Notes: generated from the letters alone by a model not told the origin. Positions 43,552 through 53,075 are shown, counted from the first letter of the stretch. The stretch is DNA of 64,000 bases from Clostridium neonatale (GCF_001458595.1 NZ_LN890328.1:22796-86795), one strand, 5' to 3'. A program made the numbers and translations.

Positions 43552-44664
43552 ATGAAAAAGAAATTATTATCAGCACTAGCTATCGCAACTTTAACAATGT
43601 CATTATTTGTAGGTTGCGGAAGTTCTTCAAACACAAGCGATGCAGCTTCAGGGGATAAAGCAGCTACAGAAGAGAAAATAAAAGTAGGGATGGTTACAGA
43701 CTCTGGTACAATTGATGACAAATCATTTAATCAAGGTACTTGGGAAGGCTTAAAGCAAACTGAACAAGATCTCGGAACTGAAATTAAATACTTACAACCA
43801 GCAGGAGAGACAGAATCAGATTACTTAAAGGAAATTGGTAACCTTTATGATGCAGGATACAAATTCATAGTTACTCCAGGATACAAGTTTGAAACAGCAA
43901 TAGGTAAAGCACAAGATAAGTACAAAGATGCAAAATTTGTAATCATAGATGGTGAAGCTAGAGATGATCAAGGTAATGGAATAACTGGTGAAAATACAAT
44001 AGCTATATACTTTGCAGAACAACAATCAGGATTTATAGCAGCAATTGCAACAGCAATGCAACTTAAAGAAGGAGAACTAGGATTCATTGGTGGTATGGAA
44101 ATACCAGCAGTTCAAAAGTTTAACTGGGGATTCCAACAAGGTATTAAATATGCTAATGAAAACTTAGGAACTAAAATGACTTTAAATAAAGATAATATAG
44201 TATATCAAGGAACATTTAATGATACTGCTGCAGGACAACAATTAGCAGCTCAAATGTATGACAGAGGCGTTAAAGCTATATTCTGTGCAGCTGGTGGTGT
44301 TGGTACAGGTGCTATAACTGAAGCTAAGACTAGAGTTACTCAAGGTCAGGAAGTATGGGTTATTGGTGTTGATAGTGACCAATACAATGATGGTGTTATA
44401 GACAGTGGAAAATCAGTAGTTCTTACTTCGGCTGTAAAGAAGGTTAATTCAGCAAGTTATAATATGGTAAAAGAATTTAAAGAAGGTAAATTCCAAGGTG
44501 GTAAAGTATTAACATTTGATATTGCTACTGATGGTGTTGGTATTCCAGAAGAAAATCCAAACTTAACTGGAGAAGATGTTATGCCAGCAGTTAATGATGT
44601 AATTTCAAAACTTAAAGATGGTTCAATAAAAGTTTCTGATGAACAAGGAGATTTAATAAAATAA
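43552..44664 (+). CDS. Bmp-family nucleoside-binding lipoprotein 3
   Basis: 370 residues. Lipobox LFVGC, then a Ser/Ala/Asp-rich linker longer than in copies 1 and 2, and the same Bmp fold (KVGMVTDSGTIDDKSFNQG, LQPAGETESDYLKEIG, GVDSDQYNDGV). It is clearly paralogous to copies 1 and 2 but more diverged. It is the one nearest the ABC ATPase and permeases, so it is the likeliest cognate binding protein of that importer. AGGAGG ribosome site. Confidence 0.93.
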   Translation: MKKKLLSALAIATLTMSLFVGCGSSSNTSDAASGDKAATEEKIKVGMVTDSGTIDDKSFNQGTWEGLKQTEQDLGTEIKYLQPAGETESDYLKEIGNLYDAGYKFIVTPGYKFETAIGKAQDKYKDAKFVIIDGEARDDQGNGITGENTIAIYFAEQQSGFIAAIATAMQLKEGELGFIGGMEIPAVQKFNWGFQQGIKYANENLGTKMTLNKDNIVYQGTFNDTAAGQQLAAQMYDRGVKAIFCAAGGVGTGAITEAKTRVTQGQEVWVIGVDSDQYNDGVIDSGKSVVLTSAVKKVNSASYNMVKEFKEGKFQGGKVLTFDIATDGVGIPEENPNLTGEDVMPAVNDVISKLKDGSIKVSDEQGDLIK

Positions 44665-45069
44665 TAAAATCACTATATTTTAAGTTAAATCTGAGAATAT
44701 TTATAAATTATAGAAATTAATAAATTGACAATGGGGGACTGATTTATTTAATAAAATTAGAAAAAATATCTTTATTTTGTTTATGTTTATTACAAAAATA
44801 CAGAATTATTTTTCTTAAAGAATTTAAAAAAATTTTTCTCTCATTGTTAATTTTGTATGTAGAAAAAAATAAAATTATAAATAATTTTAGTTATTAATTG
44901 AGAATATATAATATTAACTGCACACTTCTTAAAAGGATGGTTAAAATTACTTATTTTCATACCTTTTAAAATATGATAAAACATAATAGTTAAACTATAT
45001 TCGTGTATATTGTGTATTGTCAATTGGCAATTATTTTATTGTTAATTATTAAGTAAGGAGGACTATGTT
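44665..45069 (+). other. Gene-free spacer between Bmp 3 and ABC operon
   Basis: 405 A+T-rich bases. Contains a TTGACA at 44725, an imperfect hairpin CTTAAAAGGAT...ATACCTTTTAA (44929-44969), and TTGTCAATTGGCAATT near 45016-45032. No terminator with a strong U-tail is seen, so read-through from Bmp 3 is possible. No known riboswitch recognised. Confidence 0.45.
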
Positions 45070-46596
45070 GTGGAATATGTAGTTGAAATGCTAAATATCC
45101 GTAAAGAATTTCCGGGAATAGTAGCAAACGATAATATTACGCTTAGACTTAAAAAAGGTGAAGTTCATGCTCTACTTGGTGAAAATGGAGCTGGTAAATC
45201 CACTTTAATGTCAATTTTATTCGGTATGTATGTGCCAGAACAAGGAATCATAAAAGTAAGAGGTAAAGAAGTGAAAATTTCAAATCCTAATGTAGCTAAT
45301 GAATTAGGAATAGGAATGGTACATCAACATTTTAAATTAGTTCATAACTTTACTGTAACCCAAAATATAATACTAGGATCAGAACCCAAAAAGGGTTTAG
45401 TAGTAGATGTTAAAAGTGCTGCAAAAAAAATTGAAGAATTATCTAAGAAATATGGCTTAAATGTTGATCCATATGCAAAGATTGAAGATATATCAGTTGG
45501 TATGCAGCAAAGAGTTGAGATATTAAAGATGCTTTACAGAGATGCAGAAGTTTTAATACTTGATGAACCAACAGCCGTGCTTACACCTCAAGAAATAGAT
45601 GAACTTATGAAGATTATAAAAAATCTTATAGTTGAAGGAAAATCAATTATAATAATTACCCATAAATTAAAAGAAATAAAAGCTGTTGCAGATAAGTGTA
45701 CGGTCATAAGACGTGGTAAATACATAGGAACAGTTGATGTAAAAGAAACATCAGAAGCTAAAATGGCTGAAATGATGGTTGGCAGACCTGTAAGCTTTGA
45801 AGTTAAAAAAGAAGATAAAAAGCCTGGAAACGTGATATTAAAACTTGAGAATGTTTCTGTTATGAACAACAAGAAGGTGCTTGGACTTAAAGATTTTTCA
45901 CTTGAAGTTAAAAGTGGGGAAGTACTTGGTATTGCCGGAGTTGAAGGTAATGGTCAAACAGAACTTGTAGAAGCTATCACAGGTATGAGAAGCATTGCTT
46001 CTGGTAAGATTTTCTTTAAAAATGAAGATATAACGAATATATCAATACGTAAGCGTATAAACAGTGGTATTGCACATATTCCAGAAGACCGTCAAAAAAG
46101 AGGTCTAGTGCTTGATTATACTATGGAAAACAACATGGTACTTGAAATTTATAATAGAGAGCCATTTTCTAAGAGAGGTTTATTAAATAAGAAAGCTATA
46201 CATGAATATGCAGAGAAAATTATAAATGAATTTGATGTAAGAAGTGGTCAAGGTGGAGCATCAATTGCAAGAGGTCTTTCAGGTGGTAACCAACAAAAAG
46301 CCATAATAGGCCGTGAAATTGAACTTGATCCAGAACTTTTAATTGCTGTTCAGCCAACAAGAGGTCTTGACGTAGGTTCAATCGAATATATTCATAAGAG
46401 ACTTATAGAACAAAGGGATGCAGGTAAAGCGGTGTTACTTGTTTCGCTAGAACTTAGCGAAATTTTAAATTTATCAGATAGAATAGCTATTGTTAACAAT
46501 GGAGAACTTATAGGTATAGTTAATGCTAAAGAAACAAATGAAAATGAAGTTGGATTAATGATGGCTGGGGTTAAAGGAGGCGAAAAGAGTGAATAA
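45070..46596 (+). CDS. Nucleoside ABC importer, double ATP-binding protein
   Basis: 508 residues; GTG start eight bases after AAGGAGG. RbsA-type tandem ATPase: first half with Walker A LLGENGAGKSTLMS, signature SVGMQQRVEILK and Walker B VLILDEPTAVLTP; second half with a degenerate Walker A GIAGVEGNGQTELVE, signature LSGGNQQKAIIGRE and Walker B LLIAVQPTRGLDVGS, where Glu is replaced by Gln as usual in NupA/RbsA-type second sites. It pairs with the two permeases that follow and the Bmp lipoproteins. Its last 8 bases overlap permease 1. Confidence 0.95.
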   Translation: MEYVVEMLNIRKEFPGIVANDNITLRLKKGEVHALLGENGAGKSTLMSILFGMYVPEQGIIKVRGKEVKISNPNVANELGIGMVHQHFKLVHNFTVTQNIILGSEPKKGLVVDVKSAAKKIEELSKKYGLNVDPYAKIEDISVGMQQRVEILKMLYRDAEVLILDEPTAVLTPQEIDELMKIIKNLIVEGKSIIIITHKLKEIKAVADKCTVIRRGKYIGTVDVKETSEAKMAEMMVGRPVSFEVKKEDKKPGNVILKLENVSVMNNKKVLGLKDFSLEVKSGEVLGIAGVEGNGQTELVEAITGMRSIASGKIFFKNEDITNISIRKRINSGIAHIPEDRQKRGLVLDYTMENNMVLEIYNREPFSKRGLLNKKAIHEYAEKIINEFDVRSGQGGASIARGLSGGNQQKAIIGREIELDPELLIAVQPTRGLDVGSIEYIHKRLIEQRDAGKAVLLVSLELSEILNLSDRIAIVNNGELIGIVNAKETNENEVGLMMAGVKGGEKSE

Positions 46597-47737
46597 GAAG
46601 GAAATTTTCAATTCCATACTTGCAGTTGTACTTGGATTAATTGCAGGTGCACTTCTAATGTTATTAATAGGAGATAGTCCAATTGTAGGATATTCATATC
46701 TATTTAAAGGCGGACTTATGAATATTTCAAGAATTGGTGACACATTAGCAACAGCAACTCCTTTAATTCTTACTGGTCTTTCAGTAGGGTTTGCATTTAA
46801 AACTGGACTTTTTAATATTGGAACTCCAGGACAAATGTTATTTGGTGGTTTTGTTGCAACAAGCATAGCTTTAACTTATGGAAGCAGTATGCCAAGACCA
46901 GTGCTTTTAGTAGTTCTTGTTTTATCAGGATTACTTGCAGGGGCAGCATGGGCATTTGTACCAGGATTTTTAAAAGCTAAATTCAATGTTAATGAAGTTG
47001 TTTCATCAATCATGATGAACTGGACTTGTTACTGGATTGTTTATTATGCAGTACCTAAATATTTTAAAGGTACAAGTGAAACTGAATCAAAAATAATTCC
47101 AGAAGTTGCATCTTTAAAGATGTCATGGCTTACTGAAATGTTCGATTATTCGTATATTAATTTAGGTATATTACTTGCAGTTGTTGCTGTAATAATTATT
47201 GCATTCATTTTAAATAAAACAGTACTTGGATATGAATTAAAGGCTGTTGGTTTTAACAGATATGCTGCTGAATATGGTGGTATGAGTGTTAATAAAAATA
47301 TTATTTTATCTATGATGATAGCTGGTGCACTTTCAGGTCTTGCAGGAGTTACTCAGTACTTAGGAAATGCATCAAGTATTCAAATAGGTGTTATGCCTTC
47401 GCAAGGTTTTGATGGTATCGCAGTATCTCTTCTTGGTGCTAACAATCCATTTGGTATATTAGTATCAGCTATATTCTTTGGAGTACTATATTCAGGAAAA
47501 GGATTCATGACTGCAAATACAAGTATTCCACCTGAAATTGCAGATACAATTATTGCAATTATAATTTACTTTGCAGCTATTAGTGCCGCTGTGCCAATGA
47601 TAGCTAATAAAATTAAGCATAGAAAAGCAATGCTTGCAAATAAAAAAGGTGTTGGCGATGATGGAGAAGGAATATTGCCGCCACAAGATGAAATAATCGA
47701 AGAAAATATATCAGATGAAAATAAGGAGGAGAAATAA
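46589..47737 (+). CDS. Nucleoside ABC importer permease 1
   Basis: 382 residues; GTG start after AAAGGAGG, overlapping the ATPase gene. Multi-span BPD_transp_2 permease: FAFKTGLFNIGTPGQMLFGGFVAT is the conserved coupling segment, with GYELKAVGFNRYAAEYGGMSVNKNI and GAGVTQYLGNAS-like helices following. The hydrophilic C-terminal tail (about 40 residues, acidic) is longer than usual. It matches the NupB/YufP half of Bacillus and Lactococcus nucleoside importers. Confidence 0.93.
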   Translation: MNKKEIFNSILAVVLGLIAGALLMLLIGDSPIVGYSYLFKGGLMNISRIGDTLATATPLILTGLSVGFAFKTGLFNIGTPGQMLFGGFVATSIALTYGSSMPRPVLLVVLVLSGLLAGAAWAFVPGFLKAKFNVNEVVSSIMMNWTCYWIVYYAVPKYFKGTSETESKIIPEVASLKMSWLTEMFDYSYINLGILLAVVAVIIIAFILNKTVLGYELKAVGFNRYAAEYGGMSVNKNIILSMMIAGALSGLAGVTQYLGNASSIQIGVMPSQGFDGIAVSLLGANNPFGILVSAIFFGVLYSGKGFMTANTSIPPEIADTIIAIIIYFAAISAAVPMIANKIKHRKAMLANKKGVGDDGEGILPPQDEIIEENISDENKEEK

Positions 47738-47738
47738 T

Positions 47739-48692
47739 ATGTGGGAAACAATTGTACAAATCTTTCCATATGCTATTACATACACAATTCCTCTACTTAT
47801 AACAGCACTTGGAGCATTGTATTGTGAGCGTAGTGGGGTAATAAATATCGGACTTGATGGATTTATGATTATAGGTTCATTTGCAGGAGCTTTAACTATA
47901 TATGAACTTCAAGCATCTATGCCAGGAAGTTCATTACCACTTTGGATAGGACTTATAGTAGCAACAGTAGTTGGAGGATTATTTTCATTACTACATGCAT
48001 TTGCAAGTATTAACTTAAATGCAGATCAAACTATAAGTGGTACTGCTATAAACATGATAGCAGGGGCTTTAACAATATTTTTATCAAGAACAATTTCAGG
48101 TAGTGGACGTATAAGAATTACTTCAGGATTTTATCCTAAGAATATTCCTGTACTTTCAGAAATACCTATAATAGGACCACTATTTTTTACAAAGACTTAT
48201 ATCACAACATGGATTTCACTTGCAATACTTTTAATAAGCGCATTTGTAATATATAAGACTAGATTTGGATTAAGGCTTAGAGCATGTGGTGAAAACCCGC
48301 AAGCAGCAGATGCAGCAGGTATCAATGTTTATAAAATGAGATATATAGGAGTAATTTTATCTGGAGCACTTTCATCACTAGGTGGAGCAATAATTCTTGT
48401 TACATATAGTGGAGAGTTTACAGGTAGCGTTGCTGGTCTTGGATTCTTAGCATTGGCTGCACTTATATTTGGTCAATGGAAACCACTTGGAATATTAGCT
48501 GCTACATTATTCTTTGGATTTGCAACTACTATTGCAAATGTATCACAAGTTATTCCATCTTTAGGATCAATACCACCAGTAGTGTTAAAAACATTCCCAT
48601 ATATAGTGACATTAATTGCACTTGTATTATTCTCAAAATCTTCTCAAGCTCCAAAGGCTTCAGGAGAACCATTTGATAAAGGTAAGAGATAG
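47739..48692 (+). CDS. Nucleoside ABC importer permease 2
   Basis: 318 residues from ATG 47739, which follows AAGGAGGAGAAATAAT; an earlier in-frame ATG at 47715 would place the ribosome site inside the gene. BPD_transp_2 fold with ALGALYCERSGVINIGLDGFMIIGSFAGA, GLRLRACGENPQAADAAGINVYKMR and the late helices typical of NupC/YufQ. It begins one base after the first permease's stop. It completes the importer. Confidence 0.93.
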   Translation: MWETIVQIFPYAITYTIPLLITALGALYCERSGVINIGLDGFMIIGSFAGALTIYELQASMPGSSLPLWIGLIVATVVGGLFSLLHAFASINLNADQTISGTAINMIAGALTIFLSRTISGSGRIRITSGFYPKNIPVLSEIPIIGPLFFTKTYITTWISLAILLISAFVIYKTRFGLRLRACGENPQAADAAGINVYKMRYIGVILSGALSSLGGAIILVTYSGEFTGSVAGLGFLALAALIFGQWKPLGILAATLFFGFATTIANVSQVIPSLGSIPPVVLKTFPYIVTLIALVLFSKSSQAPKASGEPFDKGKR

Positions 48693-48694
48693 TT

Positions 48695-48803
48695 GAATCA
48701 ATTCACGATGCACAATTCACAATGCATAATTGAGGATAAAATCCTTTTAGGATTTTTTCAAAATTGATTGTGAATTGTGAATTATGAATTATGAATTGTA
48801 AAG
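48695..48803. repeat. TGTGAATT-type repeat before cdd
   Basis: Left flank with CAATTCAC/ACAATTCAC units and right flank with TTGTGAATTGTGAATTATG units form an imperfect inverted repeat. Its centre contains AAATCC-TTTTA-GGATTTTTT, a terminator-like hairpin (48740-48759). It is related to the repeat between deoC and pdp (8343-8655). It may allow partial read-through from the transporter genes into cdd and deoD. Confidence 0.6.
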
Positions 48804-48815
48804 GGGTGTTTATTT

Positions 48816-49220
48816 ATGAGTGATATTGATCACAAAAATCTTATGAAAATTGCTTTAGAATACAGAGAAAGAGCTTATGTTCCTTACTCTAAATTTAAAG
48901 TAGGTGCAGCTGTGCTTTTTGAAAGTGGAAAGATATATGGAGGATGCAATGTTGAAAATGCATCTTTTGGAGCTACAAATTGTGCAGAAAGAACTGCTAT
49001 ATTTAAAGGTGTAAGTGAAGGAGAAACTAAAATCAAGGCTATTGCTGAAGTTGGAAGTTTAGAAGAAATTACTTATCCTTGTGGAATCTGTCGTCAGGTT
49101 CTTTGTGAATTTGGAGATGAAGATATGGTGGTTATACTTGGTAAGAGTGAAGATGATTATATTGTTACAGACATTAAGAGCTTAATGCCAGGTGCTTTTA
49201 GAAAAGAAAATATAAGATAA
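48816..49220 (+). CDS. cdd: Cytidine deaminase
   Basis: 134 residues, small homotetrameric type. Deaminates cytidine and deoxycytidine to uridine forms, feeding the pdp phosphorylase. Motifs: YVPYSKFKVGAAVL, GCNVENASFG, NCAERTAIF with the zinc Cys and catalytic Glu, and PCGICRQVLCEFG with the other two zinc Cys. AAAGGGG ribosome site. It follows the transporter genes and precedes deoD by 30 bases, as one salvage operon. Confidence 0.95.
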   Translation: MSDIDHKNLMKIALEYRERAYVPYSKFKVGAAVLFESGKIYGGCNVENASFGATNCAERTAIFKGVSEGETKIKAIAEVGSLEEITYPCGICRQVLCEFGDEDMVVILGKSEDDYIVTDIKSLMPGAFRKENIR

Positions 49221-49250
49221 TAGAATATATATATCAATGGAGGTATAAAG

Positions 49251-49964
49251 ATGAGCGTTCATATTAATGCTAAGCAAGGAGATATTGCAGAAAGCGTATT
49301 ATTACCAGGAGATCCTTTAAGAGCAAAGTTTATTGCTGAAACATTTCTTGAAAATCCAGTTTGTTATAATGATGTTAGAGGAATGTATGGATATACAGGA
49401 ACATATAAAGGAAAGAGAATATCAGTTCAAGGAACAGGAATGGGTATCCCTTCAATTTCAATATATGCTAATGAGTTAATTAACGAATATGGAGTTAAAA
49501 ATCTTATAAGAGTTGGTACTTGTGGTGGATATCATGAAGATGTTAAAGTTAGAGATTTAGTTATAGCTATGTCAGCTTGTACAGATTCAAATCTTAACTT
49601 AACAAGATTCCAAGGAAGAACTTATGCTCCAACAGCTAACTTTGATTTATTAAAGAAAGCTTATGATGTTGCTGTAGAAAAAGGAATAGATCCAAAGGTT
49701 GGACCAATCTATAGTTCAGATATTTTTTATGGTGATGATAATGAAGATTGGAAGAAATGGGCTAAGTTCGGATGCTTAGGTGTTGAAATGGAAGCTGCAG
49801 GTCTTTATACAATAGCAGCAAAGTATCATGTAAAAGCTCTAGCAATCATGACAGTAAGTGATCACTTCATTACTGGTGAAGTTACAACTGCTGAAGAAAG
49901 ACAAACAACTTTCACTAACATGATGGAAGTAGCTTTAGAAGCAATAGCTTCATTAGATGCTTAA
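49251..49964 (+). CDS. deoD: Purine nucleoside phosphorylase, DeoD type
   Basis: 237 residues, hexameric high-molecular-weight PNP. Phosphorolyses purine (deoxy)nucleosides. Motifs: [73 protein letters not shown] with the ribose-binding Met-Glu, and SDHFITGE with the catalytic Asp. Ends in a strong terminator. Last gene of the nucleoside uptake/salvage operon. Confidence 0.95.
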   Translation: MSVHINAKQGDIAESVLLPGDPLRAKFIAETFLENPVCYNDVRGMYGYTGTYKGKRISVQGTGMGIPSISIYANELINEYGVKNLIRVGTCGGYHEDVKVRDLVIAMSACTDSNLNLTRFQGRTYAPTANFDLLKKAYDVAVEKGIDPKVGPIYSSDIFYGDDNEDWKKWAKFGCLGVEMEAAGLYTIAAKYHVKALAIMTVSDHFITGEVTTAEERQTTFTNMMEVALEAIASLDA

Positions 49965-49976
49965 TATGATATAATG

Positions 49977-50022
49977 AAAAGCAGCTATCGTTATTAGTTA
50001 ATAATGATAGCTGCTTTTTAGC
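49977..50022 (+). terminator. Intrinsic terminator after deoD
   Basis: AAAAGCAGCTATC/GATAGCTGCTTTT perfect 13-bp stem with TTTTTAGC tail; closes the operon. Confidence 0.85.
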
Positions 50023-50061
50023 TTATACTTTAATAGTAAAATTGCAAGTTAACAATCTATA

Positions 50062-50415
50062 CTAATTGATTTTATCTTTGTAGAAATGGTTTTCTACAAG
50101 CATAGTTTTTATTGATTCAAACTTACATTTACATAGCTTTTCACAAAGGGCAAGAACCTCATCATTTTTGTAGTTATAGACCTCATACTTTCTGATTCCA
50201 TCTTGTAAGTGAAACAAAAAAACTACATTATTATCTGCTATGTATTCATTCCAATATTCAAGTTCTAAGTGTTTTGATATATACTTTTCCCAAACTATTG
50301 CTTTATTTTCTGGAAAAGATATCATGTAATTATTTCCATCGGGTTCTATAACGAACCCATCTTTTTTTAATTCATTTATCGAATTGTCTATACCCATTAC
50401 ATAACTATAATACAT
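50062..50415 (-). CDS. Hypothetical protein, 117 aa
   Basis: Soluble, mixed alpha/beta protein without a recognised family. It starts MYYSYVMGIDNSINELKKDGFVI after a strong AAGGAGGAAG site, so it is very likely expressed. No signal peptide or membrane helix. It carries two close cysteines near the C-terminus (LCEKLCKCKF). It lies 20 bases downstream of another small gene on the same strand; both appear to be one transcript. Confidence 0.6.
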   Translation of the reverse strand: MYYSYVMGIDNSINELKKDGFVIEPDGNNYMISFPENKAIVWEKYISKHLELEYWNEYIADNNVVFLFHLQDGIRKYEVYNYKNDEVLALCEKLCKCKFESIKTMLVENHFYKDKIN

Positions 50416-50435
50416 AAAATACTTCCTCCTTAATA

Positions 50436-50666
50436 TTAAACATCTCTACAAATTTCAATTTGTGTGTTCGTTGCACATATGAAATATTTTAATATATGGC
50501 AAATAAATTCGTCAGCCCATTTAGATATATATTTTAAAGGTGGGTAGCTTGGATTATTATTTGAAATGTCTTTACGTTTTTTTATTAGTTCACAGATTTC
50601 TTTATCAATTTCATAAATTTTCTCATCATAATGTGTTGTTGGCCTATTAAAGGAACTAACTTCCAT
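50436..50666 (-). CDS. Small protein, probably truncated family member
   Basis: 76 residues. The first 50 residues (RPTTHYDEKIYEIDKEICELIKKRKDISNNNPSYPP) match a common Firmicutes hypothetical-protein opening, with a chorismate-mutase-like helix and a NNNPG/SxP turn. After about residue 52 the sequence turns Cys- and Ile-rich and stops early, unlike what I remember of longer relatives. A 3' frameshift or deletion is likely. AGAAGG ribosome site before the ATG. Confidence 0.5.
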   Translation of the reverse strand: MEVSSFNRPTTHYDEKIYEIDKEICELIKKRKDISNNNPSYPPLKYISKWADEFICHILKYFICATNTQIEICRDV

Positions 50667-50756
50667 AACTTTTTACCTTCTGAAAAATATTTATTAATTA
50701 CAATTATAGCATATTATGTAATATATATTATAATAAGTATATAAATTATAATTGGT

Positions 50757-51008
50757 ATGGTAGTAGCCCTTGTCACGCTAGTGGACAATGCATATACACC
50801 AATAGCTATATTTAATGTTTTGTTTGTTCAATATAAATTAGATAAATCAGCGTATGTTAGATACGTTAACTTCCTTAATGAAAAGGAAGATAACCAGCTG
50901 TTTGTTGGAAAGAGAATAGAAAGTGCAAAAGGAGATATTACGATTTCCAATCTCGGTTTCCAATATGATAATCGCATTATATTCAAGGAACTTTTGATTC
51001 ACTTATAA
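50757..51008 (+). pseudogene. ABC exporter fragment
   Basis: 83 codons covering the end of a transmembrane domain (TLVDNAYTPIAIFNVLFVQYKLDKSAY) and the first strand of the ATPase domain (AKGDITISNLGFQYDNRIIFKEL) of a bacteriocin- or peptide-type ABC exporter. There is no ribosome site and no Walker A; the reading frame breaks where the ATPase core should begin. It is a remnant with both ends missing. Confidence 0.7.
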
Positions 51009-51269
51009 GTTCTAATAAATATTTTAATGAATTATATAATGCAAATATTGTAAGCGGATAGATTATTAGAATAATACGAAGTTCTACAAATTCAAATTTA
51101 GGGAGAAGCGACAAATAGCAGATACAAATGATTATGCAATTATGAAGTGATAGATCTCAAAAAAATATGTTTATTGTATTTATGTAATTTAAAGTTTAAT
51201 CATTTGCAAAAGGAATTATTTTGTATGTTATAATATTAAGATAACTATTAAATCAGAGAGGGTTAAATT

Positions 51270-51965
51270 GTGAAAAAGAAATTAATTTCAATATTATGTA
51301 TAAGTATGATTTTTATTTTGGCTGGCTGCAGCATTAGTGATAAAAAAGCAGATACACAAAAGAATGATACAGACAAGAGCCAAAATGTAAAAGATGATTC
51401 AGAAAATTATAGTAGTGGAACAAAAGAGAATGATGAGATAATGCAGACCCATGATAATAAAAGTGATGTCGATGATAAAAAAAACAAATCTTCAGATGAT
51501 GCCAATGAAAAATATACACAGCAATCTAACACAGTTAATAATAAACAAACAGAAGAGAATGCAGCCAATGACTCACAGAAGCAAAAAGATAGTGTAAAGA
51601 GCAAAGTTAAATTACACGAAGGAATATATTTTGATGATAAGTGTTTTGGAGAAAATGCATTAAAAGACTATTGTGAAATTGAGATTTCAAATGTAACTGA
51701 TACTTCTTTTGATTTTACAGTTTATGAAGTAAATGTGACAGATGAGAAAGAAGACAGAAAGATGATCTTCCTCAAAAACACGGCTGTCTTTACAGGTACT
51801 GGAACAGAAGCAGCTTTTTATGGAAAAGATTATACTCTTAGTTTCACATTTCCTGATAATCATCGTGCATATCCTGTTGTAACAGACATGCAGGTATCTG
51901 GATTTAAGAAATTAGAAGGTAAAACTTACGTTAATAACAGTATTCCAGGACATGAATTTGGCTAA
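51270..51965 (+). CDS. Lipoprotein with low-complexity linker, unknown
   Basis: 231 residues; GTG start after AGAGAGGG. Type II signal peptide with lipobox LAGCS (Cys about residue 20). Residues 21-115 are a charged, Asp/Lys/Asn/Ser-rich linker, probably spanning the wall. The C-terminal 115 residues (EGIYFDDKCFGENALKDYCEIEISNVTDTSFDFTVYE...) look like a small beta-sandwich. No family recognised. An extended -10 TGTTATAAT lies about 40 bases upstream. It is convergent with the endolysin gene and shares its terminator. Confidence 0.75.
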   Translation: MKKKLISILCISMIFILAGCSISDKKADTQKNDTDKSQNVKDDSENYSSGTKENDEIMQTHDNKSDVDDKKNKSSDDANEKYTQQSNTVNNKQTEENAANDSQKQKDSVKSKVKLHEGIYFDDKCFGENALKDYCEIEISNVTDTSFDFTVYEVNVTDEKEDRKMIFLKNTAVFTGTGTEAAFYGKDYTLSFTFPDNHRAYPVVTDMQVSGFKKLEGKTYVNNSIPGHEFG

Positions 51966-52000
51966 ACAATAGAGTAAAATCCAGATTTATAATACAAATA

Positions 52001-52043
52001 GAAAAGGGGATCGCAGATTATTTACTGCGATACCCCCTTTTTA
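52001..52043. terminator. Bidirectional terminator between lipoprotein and endolysin
   Basis: AAAAGGGG-ATCGCAG/CTGCGAT-CCCCCTTTT stem of about 15 bp with an unpaired A and T-run; A-rich on the other side. Confidence 0.8.
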
Positions 52044-52077
52044 CAATTAAATTATTAAGTTAAATAAGCTAGGTTCA

Positions 52078-52956
52078 TTATTTTATTAATGCAAGAAATG
52101 TATTGCTATCACATATTCCATTTGCAGATAAACCATGAGCTGTTTTATATGAATTTACTGCTGATTTTAAGCCATCTCCAAATATTCCTGGATATTCTAC
52201 ACCATTTGTATTATATCCATTTAACATTAGAAGAATTTCAGCTGCAGTAACCATATATTGTGTTTCGCCACTTTTTACATAATGACTACCTAGAGCAGTG
52301 TTTGATGCAGTTCCCCATATACCATCAATAGTAAGCCCAGCATTATAATCTGAGTTCATAGCCTTTTGTAAAACTTTAATACCAGCCTTTTTAGTTTCGC
52401 TACCTCTGATACCATCGGTATCAATACTAGTTCCTAAATACTTGTTTGCTTGAACTTGTCCAGCTCTAATGATACTATTGCCAGTACTAGGAGTGCTGCC
52501 ACCATTTTCATTATACCTTAGAACATAGTTCCAAGGGTAATTATAATAGCTTCTGATGCATATTTCTTTACCAGTTTGGTCACCTGGTTTTCCTCCAGTA
52601 GTACTACCATTTTCATTTATGCTGGCATGAACAATCTGCCCATTTCCAATATACATTGCAGTATGGCTAGATGTATTAAGCAATACATCACCACGGTTTA
52701 ATCCACTTCCACTTGATAACCCTATTGATGATGTTATATCAGAGAAACCACAGTTTAGAAAAACACTTTTCATATTACCAGTATAAGTTGCGCCGTTACT
52801 CTTTACTGAAACACCAGCAGTTTGCCATGCTGTAATAACTGCAGAAGAGCAGTCATAATCACCTTTTTCTCCCCATCTGTATGTTTGATCATATCCATGA
52901 GTGTTATCGTTTGCTAAGTTAATCATCCATTGTGTTGCTGTTTCAATTTTTCCCAT
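52078..52956 (-). CDS. Phage-type endolysin (Amidase_5 plus wall-binding domain)
   Basis: 292 residues, no signal peptide. The N-terminal Amidase_5 (bacteriophage peptidoglycan hydrolase, NlpC/P60-like) domain covers about residues 1-150: IETATQWMINLANDNTHGY, YDCSSAVITAWQTAG with the catalytic Cys, GDVLLNTSSHTAMYIGNGQIVHAS with the His. The rest is peptidoglycan-binding repeats (TKKAGIKVLQKAMNSDYNAGLTIDGIWG; AVNSYKTAHGLSANGICDSNTFLALIK). Lacking a signal peptide, it needs the holin encoded upstream to leave the cell. The last gene of the sigma-holin-endolysin cassette. Confidence 0.9.
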   Translation of the reverse strand: MGKIETATQWMINLANDNTHGYDQTYRWGEKGDYDCSSAVITAWQTAGVSVKSNGATYTGNMKSVFLNCGFSDITSSIGLSSGSGLNRGDVLLNTSSHTAMYIGNGQIVHASINENGSTTGGKPGDQTGKEICIRSYYNYPWNYVLRYNENGGSTPSTGNSIIRAGQVQANKYLGTSIDTDGIRGSETKKAGIKVLQKAMNSDYNAGLTIDGIWGTASNTALGSHYVKSGETQYMVTAAEILLMLNGYNTNGVEYPGIFGDGLKSAVNSYKTAHGLSANGICDSNTFLALIK

Positions 52957-53033
52957 AATTAGACCTCCTAAATATTTGTATAAATAATGAAATTTTATTT
53001 TAAAACTAATTGATCAATTTGTTTTACACTAAT

Positions 53034-53062
53034 ATAAAGAGAAATAATATAGGGAATGTAAA
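53034..53062 (-). promoter_or_regulatory. Candidate sigma-specific promoter of endolysin
   Basis: On the minus strand TTTACA (53062-53057) is followed after 17 bases by CTTTAT (53039-53034; CTCTTT begins two bases earlier). TTTACA is the -35 I associate with toxin/bacteriocin sigma factors such as TcdR, BotR and UviA; the -10 match is less sure. Confidence 0.4.
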
Positions 53063-53075
53063 CATGATTTTTAAA

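Noticed and set aside
45588..45872. Minus-strand ORF of 94 codons inside the ABC ATPase gene
   Set aside because: Shadow of a well-supported coding region; no ribosome site.
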